Below, in pieces: positions 25,488 to 34,520 of a DNA stretch of 64,000 bases. Source of the stretch: Novosphingobium album (ex Liu et al. 2023) (GTDB lineage Bacteria; Pseudomonadota; Alphaproteobacteria; Sphingomonadales; Sphingomonadaceae); contig NZ_JARESE010000036.1 in assembly GCF_029076845.1 (NCBI RefSeq), forward strand, positions 37,460 through 101,459, given 5' to 3'. The position numbers were made by a program, and so were the translations under genes. The notes under the pieces were generated by a model, which had not been told where the DNA came from, did no database searches, and saw only the letters and a list, made by a program, of their open reading frames with translations. The number at the start of each line of letters is the position of its first letter. Position 1 is the first letter of the stretch.

Positions 25488-26933
25488 TCAGGTGAGGCGT
25501 TCGAACTCCAGCCGGCGCTGGGCGGGACTGGCGCTGGCCAGGCGGACGCGGATGGTGTCTCCCGGTACGTCGTGGTTGGCCGGGACGGTGGCCACGATCG
25601 GCAGGTCCGCCAGCTGGATGCGCGCCTGGCCCTGGTTCACGTCGGTGATCGTCGCGGCAAAGTCGCGGCCGACGAAATTGGCGAGCATCGCGGTTTCGGC
25701 AAGGTCGATCACCGCGCGTTCGATCTGGCCGTCGCGGTTGGCGGCGCGCGCCATGACCTTGGGCAGGCGCTCGAACGTGGCGGAGACGTCCTGGGGCACC
25801 GGCTGCCCGTTGGCGATCGCCAGCACCGCGCGCAGCACATAGCGATCGGCCAGGCGCCGCAGCGGCGCGGTGGCATGGGCGTAAGGCGCGGCCAGCGCGG
25901 CGTGCCAGGGCAGTTCACGGGGCGTGTAGGGGCGATAGGTTGCGCCGCGCCCGGCCCGGCGGACCGCCAGCATGAAGGCCGCTTCGGCGGGCCGCGTGCC
26001 GTCCAGCCGGCGTTCGAACTGGGCGAGCGGCATTTCGGCCGGCCAGCGCAGCCCGAAAGCCTGCGCGGTCGCGCGCAGCCCCGCTTCGGCGGCGGCATCG
26101 GGCGCGGCCATGACGCGGAACAGCCCGGTTCCGGCATCGAGCATGGTTCTGGCCACCGCCAGATTGGCCGCGAGCGAAAGCGCGGCGTTGCGCGTCTCTG
26201 AGAGGAGCAGTGGCCGGAAGGCCAGCGTGAAGCCGCCCGTGCCGTTCGGTTCGAGCTGCTGTTCGGGCGGATCGACGCGCGCGGCGCCGCGCCGGTCTTC
26301 CGCCCGGCCGATCCGCGCCGCCAGGTCGGCGAAGCCCGGCGGCAGGTCCGCCTCGCGCACGGTTTCGTAGGCCAGCTTGGCGCGGCTGCGGATCAGCGCG
26401 CGTTCGGCGCCGTCCAGCCGCGCTTCGCCCGCCGGATCGATCCGCGTCGTCAGAATGATCGCGGGCCGATCGCCATCGGGCAGCAGGCTGGCCGCGCCTT
26501 CGCTCAGGCTTGCCGGATAGAGCCCGGCCTTGCCATCGGGCAGGTAGGAGGTGGTGCCGCGCGCCCATGCCTCGGCATCGATCGCGTCGCCGTCGCCCAC
26601 GAACCAGGGCACGTCGGCGATGGCATAGTGCAGCAGCCAGTCGGCCCCCGCCGCCTCGATCGCGAAAGCCTGGTCGAGATCGGTCGATTCGGCCGGGTCG
26701 AGCGTGACGAAAGGCAGGGCGGTGCGGTCCGCATGGGCACCGGGCCGGCGCTGCGCGGCCGCATCCGCCGCTGCCTGCACGGGCGCGGGAAAGCCGCCCG
26801 GCACGGCGAATTCCTCGCGAATCCGGGTCAGCCCTTCGGCAAGCAGCATTTGCGGATCGTGCAGGGCCTTCATCGCGCTGTTGGAGCCGATTGGTACGGC
26901 GAAGGCAAGATTGGCCCTTGCCATTCCCGCCAT
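25488..26933 (-). CDS. RNB-domain ribonuclease (RNase II/R family, short form)
   Basis: A 481-residue exoribonuclease-like protein. The catalytic RNB block is seen at about residues 75-90 (VTLDPAESTDLDQAFAIE), with the aspartates that bind magnesium, then YAIADVPWFV and later YAHATAPLRRLADRYVLRA. It lacks the long cold-shock and S1 domains of RNase R, so it belongs to the compact branch common in alphaproteobacteria and actinobacteria. The best start is uncertain: ATGs at 26933, 26924 and 26879 all lack a good ribosome-binding site. It is divergent from frmA. Confidence 0.88.
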   Translation of the reverse strand: MAGMARANLAFAVPIGSNSAMKALHDPQMLLAEGLTRIREEFAVPGGFPAPVQAAADAAAQRRPGAHADRTALPFVTLDPAESTDLDQAFAIEAAGADWLLHYAIADVPWFVGDGDAIDAEAWARGTTSYLPDGKAGLYPASLSEGAASLLPDGDRPAIILTTRIDPAGEARLDGAERALIRSRAKLAYETVREADLPPGFADLAARIGRAEDRRGAARVDPPEQQLEPNGTGGFTLAFRPLLLSETRNAALSLAANLAVARTMLDAGTGLFRVMAAPDAAAEAGLRATAQAFGLRWPAEMPLAQFERRLDGTRPAEAAFMLAVRRAGRGATYRPYTPRELPWHAALAAPYAHATAPLRRLADRYVLRAVLAIANGQPVPQDVSATFERLPKVMARAANRDGQIERAVIDLAETAMLANFVGRDFAATITDVNQGQARIQLADLPIVATVPANHDVPGDTIRVRLASASPAQRRLEFERLT

Positions 26934-26983
26934 GCCGCGCGCTATAGCCAGCGCGGTCCATCGCCTTTCAGGAGCATCCCCGC

Positions 26984-28096
26984 ATGAAGACTCGCGCCGC
27001 CGTCGCTTTCGAAGCGAAGAAACCGCTGGAAATCGTGGAGGTCGATCTGGAAGGCCCGAAGGCGGGTGAAGTCCTGATCGAGATCATGGCGACGGGCATC
27101 TGCCACACCGATGCCTACACGCTCGACGGGTTCGATTCCGAAGGCATCTTCCCGTCGATCCTGGGGCACGAGGGCGCCGGCGTGGTGCGCGAGGTAGGCG
27201 CGGGCGTGACCAGCGTGAAGCCCGGCGACCATGTGATCCCGCTCTACACCCCCGAATGCCGCCAGTGTAAGTCATGCCTGTCGGGCAAGACCAACCTGTG
27301 CACCGCGATCCGCGCCACGCAGGGGCAGGGCCTGATGCCGGATGGCACCAGCCGGTTCAGCTACAAGGGCCAGACGATCTTTCACTACATGGGCTGCTCC
27401 ACTTTCTCGAACTTCACCGTGCTGCCCGAGATCGCCGTCGCGAAGATCCGGGAGGATGCGCCGTTCCAGACGAGCTGCTACATCGGCTGCGGCGTGACCA
27501 CCGGCGTGGGCGCGGTGGTGAACACCGCCAAGGTGCAAGTGGGTGACAATGTCGTGGTCTTCGGGCTGGGCGGCATCGGCCTCAACGTGATCCAGGGCGC
27601 GCGGCTGGCCGGCGCGAACAGGATCATCGGCGTGGACATCAATCCCGACCGCGAGGAGTGGGGCCGCAAGTTCGGCATGACCGACTTCCTCAACTCGAAG
27701 GGCCTGAGCCGCGAGGACACCGTGGCCCGGATCGTCGCGATGACCGACGGCGGCGCGGACTATACCTTCGATGCCACCGGCAATACCGAGGTCATGCGCA
27801 CTGCGCTCGAAGCCTGCCATCGCGGCTGGGGCACCTCGATCATCATCGGCGTGGCCGAGGCGGGCAAGGAGATTTCTACCCGCCCGTTCCAGCTTGTCAC
27901 TGGCCGCAACTGGCGCGGCACCGCGTTCGGCGGCGCCAGGGGCCGCACCGACGTGCCCAAGATCGTCGACATGTACATGACCGGCAAGATCGAGATCGAT
28001 CCGATGATCACCCACGTCATGGGGCTGGAAGAGATCAACACCGCCTTCGATCTGATGCACGCAGGCAAGTCGATCCGCAGCGTGGTGGTCTACTGA
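26984..28096 (+). CDS. frmA: S-(hydroxymethyl)glutathione dehydrogenase, class III alcohol dehydrogenase
   Basis: A 370-residue zinc enzyme that oxidises the formaldehyde-glutathione adduct to S-formylglutathione with NAD. Catalytic zinc ligands are in [14 protein letters not shown] and LGHEGAGVV, and the structural zinc cysteines in [15 protein letters not shown]. The nucleotide loop is [23 protein letters not shown] precedes the ATG. It opens the seven-gene C1 oxidation unit; its stop shares one base with the fghA start (TGATG). Confidence 0.97.
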   Translation: MKTRAAVAFEAKKPLEIVEVDLEGPKAGEVLIEIMATGICHTDAYTLDGFDSEGIFPSILGHEGAGVVREVGAGVTSVKPGDHVIPLYTPECRQCKSCLSGKTNLCTAIRATQGQGLMPDGTSRFSYKGQTIFHYMGCSTFSNFTVLPEIAVAKIREDAPFQTSCYIGCGVTTGVGAVVNTAKVQVGDNVVVFGLGGIGLNVIQGARLAGANRIIGVDINPDREEWGRKFGMTDFLNSKGLSREDTVARIVAMTDGGADYTFDATGNTEVMRTALEACHRGWGTSIIIGVAEAGKEISTRPFQLVTGRNWRGTAFGGARGRTDVPKIVDMYMTGKIEIDPMITHVMGLEEINTAFDLMHAGKSIRSVVVY

Positions 28097-28929
28097 TGGA
28101 AACCCTCTCCACCACGCGCGCGCATGGCGGCACGCAGGGCGTCTATCGCCATGCTTCGGTGGAAACGGGAACGGAGATGACCTTCTCGGTCTTCGTGCCG
28201 AACCATGCGCCGGACGCGAAGCTGCCGGTGCTGTGGTATCTTTCGGGTCTCACCTGCACTCACGCCAACGTGACGGAGAAGGGCGAATACCGCATGGCCT
28301 GCGCGGCGCACCGGGTGATCCTGGTGGCGCCGGACACGTCCCCGCGCGGCGCCGAGGTGCCCGATGACGAGGGATGGGATTTCGGCAAGGGCGCGGGGTT
28401 CTACCTCGATGCCACGCGGGAGCCCTGGGCCAGGAACTACCGGATGCGGTCCTATATCGAGAAGGAACTGCCGGCGCTGATCGCCGCGCGGTTTCCCGCC
28501 GACATGGGCCGGCAAGGCATCACCGGCCATTCGATGGGCGGGCACGGCGCGCTGACGATCGCGCTGCGCAACCCGGGCCGGTTCCGTTCGGTCTCCGCCT
28601 TCGCGCCGATCGTCAGCCCGCTGAACTGCCCGTGGGGCGACAAGGCGCTGGGCGGTTATCTCGGGTCCGACCGGGCGGCGTGGCGCGAATACGATGCCTG
28701 CGCGCTGATCGCGGACGGCGCGCGGTTGCCCGACCTGCTGGTCGATCAGGGCGGCGCCGACGGGTTCCTTGACGAACAGCTCAAGACGCATCTGCTGCGC
28801 GAGGCTTGCGCCGCCGCCGGCCAGCCCGCGACGATCCGTATGCAGCCGGGCTATGACCATTCCTATTACTTCATTTCCAGCTTCATGGCCGAGCATGTCG
28901 GCTGGCACGCCGCGCGGCTGAAGGGGTGA
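28096..28929 (+). CDS. fghA: S-formylglutathione hydrolase
   Basis: A 277-residue alpha/beta-hydrolase (esterase D family) that releases formate and glutathione from S-formylglutathione. The nucleophile elbow GHSMGGHG, the Asp in LLVDQGGADGFL and the His in GYDHSYYFISSF complete the triad. SGLTCTHANVTEKGEYRMA is typical of the family. Length is normal. It begins in the frmA stop and ends in a GTGA overlap with fdsG, so all three are coupled. Confidence 0.97.
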   Translation: METLSTTRAHGGTQGVYRHASVETGTEMTFSVFVPNHAPDAKLPVLWYLSGLTCTHANVTEKGEYRMACAAHRVILVAPDTSPRGAEVPDDEGWDFGKGAGFYLDATREPWARNYRMRSYIEKELPALIAARFPADMGRQGITGHSMGGHGALTIALRNPGRFRSVSAFAPIVSPLNCPWGDKALGGYLGSDRAAWREYDACALIADGARLPDLLVDQGGADGFLDEQLKTHLLREACAAAGQPATIRMQPGYDHSYYFISSFMAEHVGWHAARLKG

Positions 28930-29351
28930 GCCGGGCGGATCGCATTGCGGCGCTCATCGCCGCGGCGGGGGCCTGCGAAGGGCCGCTGCTGCCGGTGCTC
29001 CACGCGGTGCAGGCCGAATTCGGCTGCATCGACCGCGAGGCCGAGGCGCTGATCGCCGATGCGCTCAATCTCAGCCGCGCCGAAGTGCACGGTGTCGCCA
29101 GCTTCTACCATGATTTCCGCGCCGAGGCCGACCCGCGCCCCGAAGTGCAGCTTTGCCGGGCCGAGGCGTGCCAGGCGCGCGGCTGCGAGGCGCTGGTGCC
29201 GGCGGCCGAGGCGGCGGCGGCCGGGCGCGTGCGGCTGACCACGGTCTATTGCCTCGGCCTGTGCAGCGTGGGGCCGAACGCGCGGATTGGCGATACCCTG
29301 CACGCACGGCTGGACGAGGCCGCGCTGGTCCGCCTGATCGAGACGGCATGA
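28926..29351 (+). CDS. fdsG: Formate dehydrogenase gamma subunit (NuoE-like)
   Basis: A 141-residue thioredoxin-fold [2Fe-2S] subunit of soluble NAD-dependent formate dehydrogenase, passing electrons toward the FMN subunit. The four cluster cysteines are C77, C82, C109 and C113 (QLCRAEAC and YCLGLCSVGPNA). The N-terminal helical domain LLPVLHAVQAEFGCID and SRAEVHGVASFYHDF match NuoE/FdsG. The GTG start overlaps the fghA stop, and its stop overlaps fdsB (ATGA). Confidence 0.95.
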   Translation: MSRADRIAALIAAAGACEGPLLPVLHAVQAEFGCIDREAEALIADALNLSRAEVHGVASFYHDFRAEADPRPEVQLCRAEACQARGCEALVPAAEAAAAGRVRLTTVYCLGLCSVGPNARIGDTLHARLDEAALVRLIETA

Positions 29352-30859
29352 CCACGGTGCGCCTTTCCGACGATGCGCTGGCGATCGCTTGCGGGGCCGA
29401 TGCGGTGGCGGATGCCTTCGCGGCGGCGGGCTGCGCGGTCGAGCGGGTTTCGAGTTGGGGAATGCACTGGCTCGAACCGCTGGTGGAGATCGCCGGATTG
29501 GGCTTTGGCCCGGTCGCGCCGGCCGATGTTCCGGCGATTCTCCACGGCGCCAGTGATAAGGCGATCGGGCCGATCGCCGAGCATCCGTTCATCGCCCGCC
29601 AGCAGCGGCTGACGTTCGCGCGGGCGGGGCGCACCAGGCCCCTCAGCCTGGAGGACTACGCCGTGACCGGCGGCTGGGCCGGGCTGACCCGCGCCCGCGC
29701 GCTCGCTCCTGGGGACGTGATCGGCCAAGTCATCCAGTCGGGCCTGCGCGGCCGGGGCGGAGCGGGCTTTCCCACGGGCGTGAAGTGGAAGACGGTGGCC
29801 GAGGCGCCGGGCAGCCGCAAATATGTCGTCTGCAATGCCGACGAGGGCGATAGCGGCACCTTTGCCGACCGGATGCTGATGGAAGGCGATCCCTTCGCGG
29901 TGATCGAGGGCATGGCCATCGCCGCCCATGCCGTGGGCGCGCAACGCGGCTATATCTATGTGCGCAGCGAATATCCGCACGCGATCGCCAAGCTGAACCG
30001 CGCGCTGGAGATTTGCGCGCCGATCATCGCGCCATGCCGCATCGAAGTGCGCGTGGGCGCTGGCGCCTATATCTGCGGCGAGGAGACGGCGATGCTCGCC
30101 TCGATCGAGGGCAGGCGCGGCGAAGTGCGGGCCAAGCCGCCACTGCCGGCGATTTCCGGGCTGTTCGGCTGCCCCACCGCGATCAACAACGTGCTCACGC
30201 TCACCGCGCTGCCGCATATCATGGCCGAAGGCGGGGCGGAGGAATACGCGCGGCTGGGGATCGACCGATCGCGCGGCACCAAGCCGATCCAGCTCGCCGG
30301 CAATATCCGCCACGGCGGCCTCTACGAGACCGCCTTCGGCATCACCCTGCGCGAGTTGATCCACGAGATCGGCGGCGGCACCGCCAGCGGGCGTCCGGTC
30401 AGGGCGGTGCAGGTGGGCGGGCCGCTTGGCGCCTATATCCCGCCCGCGCAGTTCGACCTGCCGTTCGATTACGAGGCTTTCGCTGCCGCCGATGCGCTGA
30501 TCGGCCATGGCGGCGTGGTGGTGTTCGACGATACGGCCGACATGCGCGCGCAGGCCCGGTTCGCCATGGCGTTCTGTGCCGCCGAAAGCTGCGGCAAGTG
30601 CACGCCGTGCCGGCTGGGCGCGGTGCGCGGGGTGGAACTGATCGACCGGATCGCCGCGTCAGCGCGCCTGCCCGATCCGGTCGGCGCGCTGGCGCAGATG
30701 CACAATGCCCCCAAAGTGGCGCGCACGCGCGATCAGGATCTCGCGCTGCTCGACGATCTGTGTGAAACCATGCGCTTCGGTTCGCTTTGCGCACTGGGCG
30801 GGTTCACGCATTATCCCGTGCAATCCGCGCTGAAGCATTGGCCGGAGGATTTCGCATGA
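29348..30859 (+). CDS. fdsB: Formate dehydrogenase beta subunit (NuoF-like)
   Basis: A 503-residue subunit holding FMN, the NAD site and a [4Fe-4S] cluster. A thioredoxin-like N-terminal domain (about 1-90) precedes the NuoF core. Motifs are RGRGGAGFPTGVKWK for FMN, GAGAYICGEETAMLASIEG for NAD(H), and ESCGKCTPCRLG plus a later Cys (GSLCALGG) for the cluster. It reduces NAD with electrons from formate. It is coupled to fdsG and mobA through ATGA overlaps. Confidence 0.96.
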   Translation: MTTVRLSDDALAIACGADAVADAFAAAGCAVERVSSWGMHWLEPLVEIAGLGFGPVAPADVPAILHGASDKAIGPIAEHPFIARQQRLTFARAGRTRPLSLEDYAVTGGWAGLTRARALAPGDVIGQVIQSGLRGRGGAGFPTGVKWKTVAEAPGSRKYVVCNADEGDSGTFADRMLMEGDPFAVIEGMAIAAHAVGAQRGYIYVRSEYPHAIAKLNRALEICAPIIAPCRIEVRVGAGAYICGEETAMLASIEGRRGEVRAKPPLPAISGLFGCPTAINNVLTLTALPHIMAEGGAEEYARLGIDRSRGTKPIQLAGNIRHGGLYETAFGITLRELIHEIGGGTASGRPVRAVQVGGPLGAYIPPAQFDLPFDYEAFAAADALIGHGGVVVFDDTADMRAQARFAMAFCAAESCGKCTPCRLGAVRGVELIDRIAASARLPDPVGALAQMHNAPKVARTRDQDLALLDDLCETMRFGSLCALGGFTHYPVQSALKHWPEDFA

Positions 30860-31386
30860 TCTTGGGAGCGGTTCTGGCGGGCGGGCTTTCGACCCGCTTC
30901 GGCAGCGACAAGGCGCTGGCCGAGTTGCACGGGCATACCCTGCTGGCGCACGCGGTCGATCTGCTCTCGGGCTGGTGCGAGCATGTCGTCGTGGTGGGCC
31001 GCGCGATGGCGCCGGCGCCGACCCTGCCCGACTGGCCCGGCCCGGGCGGCGGGCCGTTGGGCGGACTGGCCGCCGCGCTGCATCACGCCTGCGACGAGAA
31101 TTATGCGGCCGTGCTCTCGTGCGGGGTGGATAGCCTCGGGCTGCCCGAGGACTTGCCGGATCTGCTGTCTCCTCCGCCGTCCTATGTCGCTTCGCAGCCG
31201 GTGATCGGCCTGTGGCCGGCGGCGGCGGCCGGCGCGATCGAGGAACTGCTGTTCAGCACGCGCAAGCATTCGATGCTGGGCTTTGCCGACATGATCGGCG
31301 CGCGGCCAGTGAAACTTCCCGCCGATCCTGCTAACATCAACACCCCCGCCAATCTGGCGGCTGCGGAGAGACGCCGTGGGCTATGA
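30856..31386 (+). CDS. mobA: Molybdenum cofactor guanylyltransferase
   Basis: A 176-residue nucleotidyltransferase that attaches GMP to molybdopterin to form the MGD cofactor used by FdsA. The family signature is present as LAGGLSTRFGSDKAL (usually S-x-R-M-G; here F replaces M), followed by GPLGGLAAALHH and CGVDSLGLPEDL, and NINTPANLAAAE at the end. It sits between fdsB and fdsA, overlapping both (4 and 11 bp), a placement that ties cofactor maturation to enzyme synthesis. Confidence 0.9.
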   Translation: MILGAVLAGGLSTRFGSDKALAELHGHTLLAHAVDLLSGWCEHVVVVGRAMAPAPTLPDWPGPGGGPLGGLAAALHHACDENYAAVLSCGVDSLGLPEDLPDLLSPPPSYVASQPVIGLWPAAAAGAIEELLFSTRKHSMLGFADMIGARPVKLPADPANINTPANLAAAERRRGL

Positions 31387-34258
31387 ACGCCAGCGCGATT
31401 TCGGAACGCCCGAAGTCAGCGCGCCAACGCAAGTCGCGCTGACCGTGGATGGCCGCGCGGTAACGGTGCCCGCCGGCACCAGCGTGATGCGCGCGGCGGC
31501 GATGAGCGGCGGCGCGATTCCGAAGCTGTGCGCCAGCGACAACCTGGCCGCATTCGGTTCGTGCCGGCTGTGCCTTGTCGAGGTCGAGGGGATGCGCGGT
31601 ACGCCGGCAAGCTGCACGACGCCGGTGGCCGAGGGCATGGTCGTCCACACCCAGACCCCGCGTTTGCAGAAGCTACGGCGCGGGGTGATGGAACTCTACA
31701 TTTCCGATCACCCGCTCGATTGCCTGACATGCTCGGCGAACAACGATTGCGAATTGCAGGACCAGGCCGCCGCCGTCGGCCTGCGCGACGTGCGCTATGG
31801 CTATGAGGGCGCGAACCATCTGGCGCAGCCGGCCGATGCATCGAACCCCTATTTCGATTTCGACCCGGCCAAGTGCATCGCCTGTTCGCGCTGCGTGCGC
31901 GCCTGCGACGAAGTGCAGGGCACGTTCGCGCTGACCATCGCGGGGCGCGGCTTTGCCTCCATGGTCTCGGCCGGGCAGGCGGGCGACGATTTCCTGTCGA
32001 GCGAGTGCGTCTCGTGCGGGGCCTGTGTGCAGGCCTGCCCGACCGCGACCTTGCGCGAGAAAACGGTCAAGCAGATCGGCAAGCCCGAGCGCGCGGTCGT
32101 CACCACTTGCGCCTATTGCGGCGTGGGCTGCACCTTTCGGGCAGAGATGCGCGGCGAGCAGCTGGTGCGGATGGTGCCGTGGAAGGACGGCAAGGCCAAT
32201 CGCGGCCATTCCTGCGTCAAGGGCCGTTTCGCCTGGGGCTATGCCCACCACCAGGACCGGATCACCACGCCGATGATCCGCGACGCCATCACCGATCCGT
32301 GGCGCGAGGTGTCCTGGGACGAGGCGCTGGCCTTCACCGCCGGCAAGCTCAAGGCGATCCGCGACCGATACGGCGCGCGGGCGCTGGGCGGCATCACTTC
32401 CAGCCGCTGCACCAACGAGGAGACCTTCCTCGTCCAGAAGCTGGTGCGCGCCGGCTTCGGATCGAACAACGTCGATACTTGCGCGCGGGTCTGCCATTCG
32501 CCGACCGGCTATGGCCTGAAGACCACGTTCGGCACGCCGGCGGGTACGCAGGATTTCGACAGCGTGATGCAGGCAGACGTGATCCTGGTGATCGGCGCCA
32601 ACCCGACCGACGCGCATCCGGTCTTCGCCAGCCGGATGAAGCGGCGGTTGCGCCAGGGCGCGAAGCTGATCGTCATCGACCCGCGCCGGATCGATCTGGT
32701 GCGCTCGCCGCATGTGGAGGCGGCGCATCACCTTGCGCTCCAGCCCGGCACCAATGTCGCGGTGCTGACCGCGATGGCGCATGTCATCGTCACCGAGGGG
32801 CTGGTGGACGAGGCTTTCGTGCGCGAGCGCTGCGAGGTCGACGCCTTCGAGGAATGGGCCCGCTTCGTCGCCGAGGAACGGCACAGCCCCGAAGCGCTGG
32901 AGCCGGTGACGCGGGTGCCGGCGGCCGACCTTCGCGCCGCCGCCCGGCTCTATGCCACGGGTGGCGAAGGCCGTAGCGATGTTTCGCGGAGGCCCAAAGT
33001 AAACGCTGCGATTTACTATGGGCTCGGCGTCACCGAGCATTCGCAAGGCTCATCCACGGTCATGGCGATCGCCAATCTCGCGATGGCGACCGGCAATATC
33101 GGCCGGCCGGGCGTTGGCGTGAATCCCTTGCGCGGGCAGAACAACGTGCAGGGATCGTGCGACATGGGCAGCTTCCCGCACGAGCTTTCGGGCTATCGCC
33201 ACATCTCGGACGCCGCCACGCGCGCGCTGTTCGAGGCGGACTGGGGCGTTTCGCTCGATCCCGAGCCGGGCTTGCGCATTCCCAACATGCTCGATGCCGC
33301 CATCGACGGCAGCTTCCGCGCGATCTACATCCAGGGCGAGGACATTCTCCAGTCCGATCCCGATACGCGCCACGTCGCGGCGGGGCTGGCGGCGATGGAC
33401 TGCGTGATCGTCCACGACCTGTTCCTGAACGAGACCGCGAATTACGCGCATGTCTTCCTGCCGGGCAGCACGTTCCTGGAGAAGGACGGCACTTTCACTA
33501 ATGCCGAGCGGCGCATCCAGCTCGTGCGCAAGGTGATGGAGCCGGCCAATGGTTTCGCGGACTGGCAGGTGACGCAGGCGCTGGCCAACGCGCTGGGCCT
33601 CGGCTGGACCTATACGCACCCCAGCGAGATCATGGACGAGATCGCGCGGCTGACGCCGAGCTTCGCGGGGGTTTCGCACGCGCGGCTCGATGCCGAAGGT
33701 TCGCTGCAATGGCCGGTCGATGCCGCACATCCCGATGGCTCCCCGGTGATGCACGTCGATCATTTCGTGCGCGGCAAGGGGCGCTTCGTCGTCACCGACT
33801 ATGTGCCGACCGACGAGAAGACCGGGCCGCGCTTCCCGCTGCTGCTGACCACGGGCCGCATCCTCAGCCAGTACAACGTCGGCGCGCAGACCCGGCGGAC
33901 GGCCAATTCGGTGTGGCATGTCGAGGACGTGCTGGAAATCCATCCCGCCGATGCCGAGAACCGGGGCCTCAAGACCGGCGACTGGGTCCGCCTCGCCAGC
34001 CGCAAGGGCGAAACCACACTGCGCGCCGAAGTGACCGACCGGGTGGCGCCGGGCGTGGTCTACACCACGTTCCACCATCCCGAGACGCAGGCCAACGTCG
34101 TCACCACCGAGTTTTCCGACTGGGCGACCAATTGCCCCGAATACAAGGTGACGGCGGTGCAGGTCACGCCGTCGAACGGGCCGAGCGACTGGCAGGAAGA
34201 CTATGCCGCGCTTTCCGCGCGCGCGCGCCGCGTGGTCCCGGCCGAGGCCGCCGAATGA
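31376..34258 (+). CDS. fdsA: Formate dehydrogenase alpha subunit, molybdenum catalytic subunit
   Basis: A 960-residue subunit that oxidises formate to CO2. Domains in order: plant-type [2Fe-2S] ferredoxin (about 20-95), His/Cys cluster region (CLTCSANNDCELQ), two [4Fe-4S] motifs (CIACSRCVRACDEVQG and CVSCGACVQACPT), then the bis-MGD domain starting CAYCGVGCTF. The molybdenum ligand is Cys373 with His374 in CARVCHSPT, so no selenocysteine is used. Residues 531-542 (32966-33001) form an extra 12-residue stretch inside the usually unbroken YATGG-NAAIYYGLGV. The GTG start overlaps mobA by 11 bp. Confidence 0.96.
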   Translation: MGYERQRDFGTPEVSAPTQVALTVDGRAVTVPAGTSVMRAAAMSGGAIPKLCASDNLAAFGSCRLCLVEVEGMRGTPASCTTPVAEGMVVHTQTPRLQKLRRGVMELYISDHPLDCLTCSANNDCELQDQAAAVGLRDVRYGYEGANHLAQPADASNPYFDFDPAKCIACSRCVRACDEVQGTFALTIAGRGFASMVSAGQAGDDFLSSECVSCGACVQACPTATLREKTVKQIGKPERAVVTTCAYCGVGCTFRAEMRGEQLVRMVPWKDGKANRGHSCVKGRFAWGYAHHQDRITTPMIRDAITDPWREVSWDEALAFTAGKLKAIRDRYGARALGGITSSRCTNEETFLVQKLVRAGFGSNNVDTCARVCHSPTGYGLKTTFGTPAGTQDFDSVMQADVILVIGANPTDAHPVFASRMKRRLRQGAKLIVIDPRRIDLVRSPHVEAAHHLALQPGTNVAVLTAMAHVIVTEGLVDEAFVRERCEVDAFEEWARFVAEERHSPEALEPVTRVPAADLRAAARLYATGGEGRSDVSRRPKVNAAIYYGLGVTEHSQGSSTVMAIANLAMATGNIGRPGVGVNPLRGQNNVQGSCDMGSFPHELSGYRHISDAATRALFEADWGVSLDPEPGLRIPNMLDAAIDGSFRAIYIQGEDILQSDPDTRHVAAGLAAMDCVIVHDLFLNETANYAHVFLPGSTFLEKDGTFTNAERRIQLVRKVMEPANGFADWQVTQALANALGLGWTYTHPSEIMDEIARLTPSFAGVSHARLDAEGSLQWPVDAAHPDGSPVMHVDHFVRGKGRFVVTDYVPTDEKTGPRFPLLLTTGRILSQYNVGAQTRRTANSVWHVEDVLEIHPADAENRGLKTGDWVRLASRKGETTLRAEVTDRVAPGVVYTTFHHPETQANVVTTEFSDWATNCPEYKVTAVQVTPSNGPSDWQEDYAALSARARRVVPAEAAE

Positions 34259-34470
34259 GCGATACGCCTGAACGCCTGCGCTACATGGCCGACCAGATCG
34301 CCCGCAACTTCGCCGCGCAGGGCGAGGACCGGGCGATCGCCGCGACGGCCGAGCACATCCGCCTGTACTGGGACCCGCGCATGAAGGCGCGGATCATGGC
34401 CGAAGATCGCACGCACCTCTCGCCCGTGGTGGCGGCCGCGCTGGAGCGGCTGGAGCGCGGTCTGGCATAG
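34255..34470 (+). CDS. fdsD: Formate dehydrogenase delta subunit
   Basis: A 71-residue accessory subunit of FdsGBAD-type formate dehydrogenase, matching the family pattern RLRYMADQIARNFAAQG and HIRLYWDPRMKARIMA. It is needed for an active complex in related bacteria, though its exact task is unclear. The ATG overlaps the fdsA stop (ATGA), and it closes the C1 unit. The sulfurtransferase gene fdsC/fdhD, often next to fdsD, is not here. Confidence 0.93.
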   Translation: MSDTPERLRYMADQIARNFAAQGEDRAIAATAEHIRLYWDPRMKARIMAEDRTHLSPVVAAALERLERGLA

Positions 34471-34474
34471 GGCT

Positions 34475-34512
34475 TCGCCATGGCGAGCGACCTTTGCCCC
34501 TCGCCATGGCGA
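34475..34512. terminator. Hairpin between convergent fdsD and aminotransferase genes
   Basis: Two copies of the self-complementary 12-mer TCGCCATGGCGA (34475-34486 and 34501-34512) form a 13-bp stem with a 12-base loop. It fills the 50-bp gap between the two stops and could end transcription from both sides. There is no T-tract. Confidence 0.5.
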
Positions 34513-34520
34513 TTGCCGGT

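Noticed and set aside
32480..32500. Selenocysteine at the FdsA active site
   Set aside because: The codon is TGC (Cys373) and no in-frame TGA is present.
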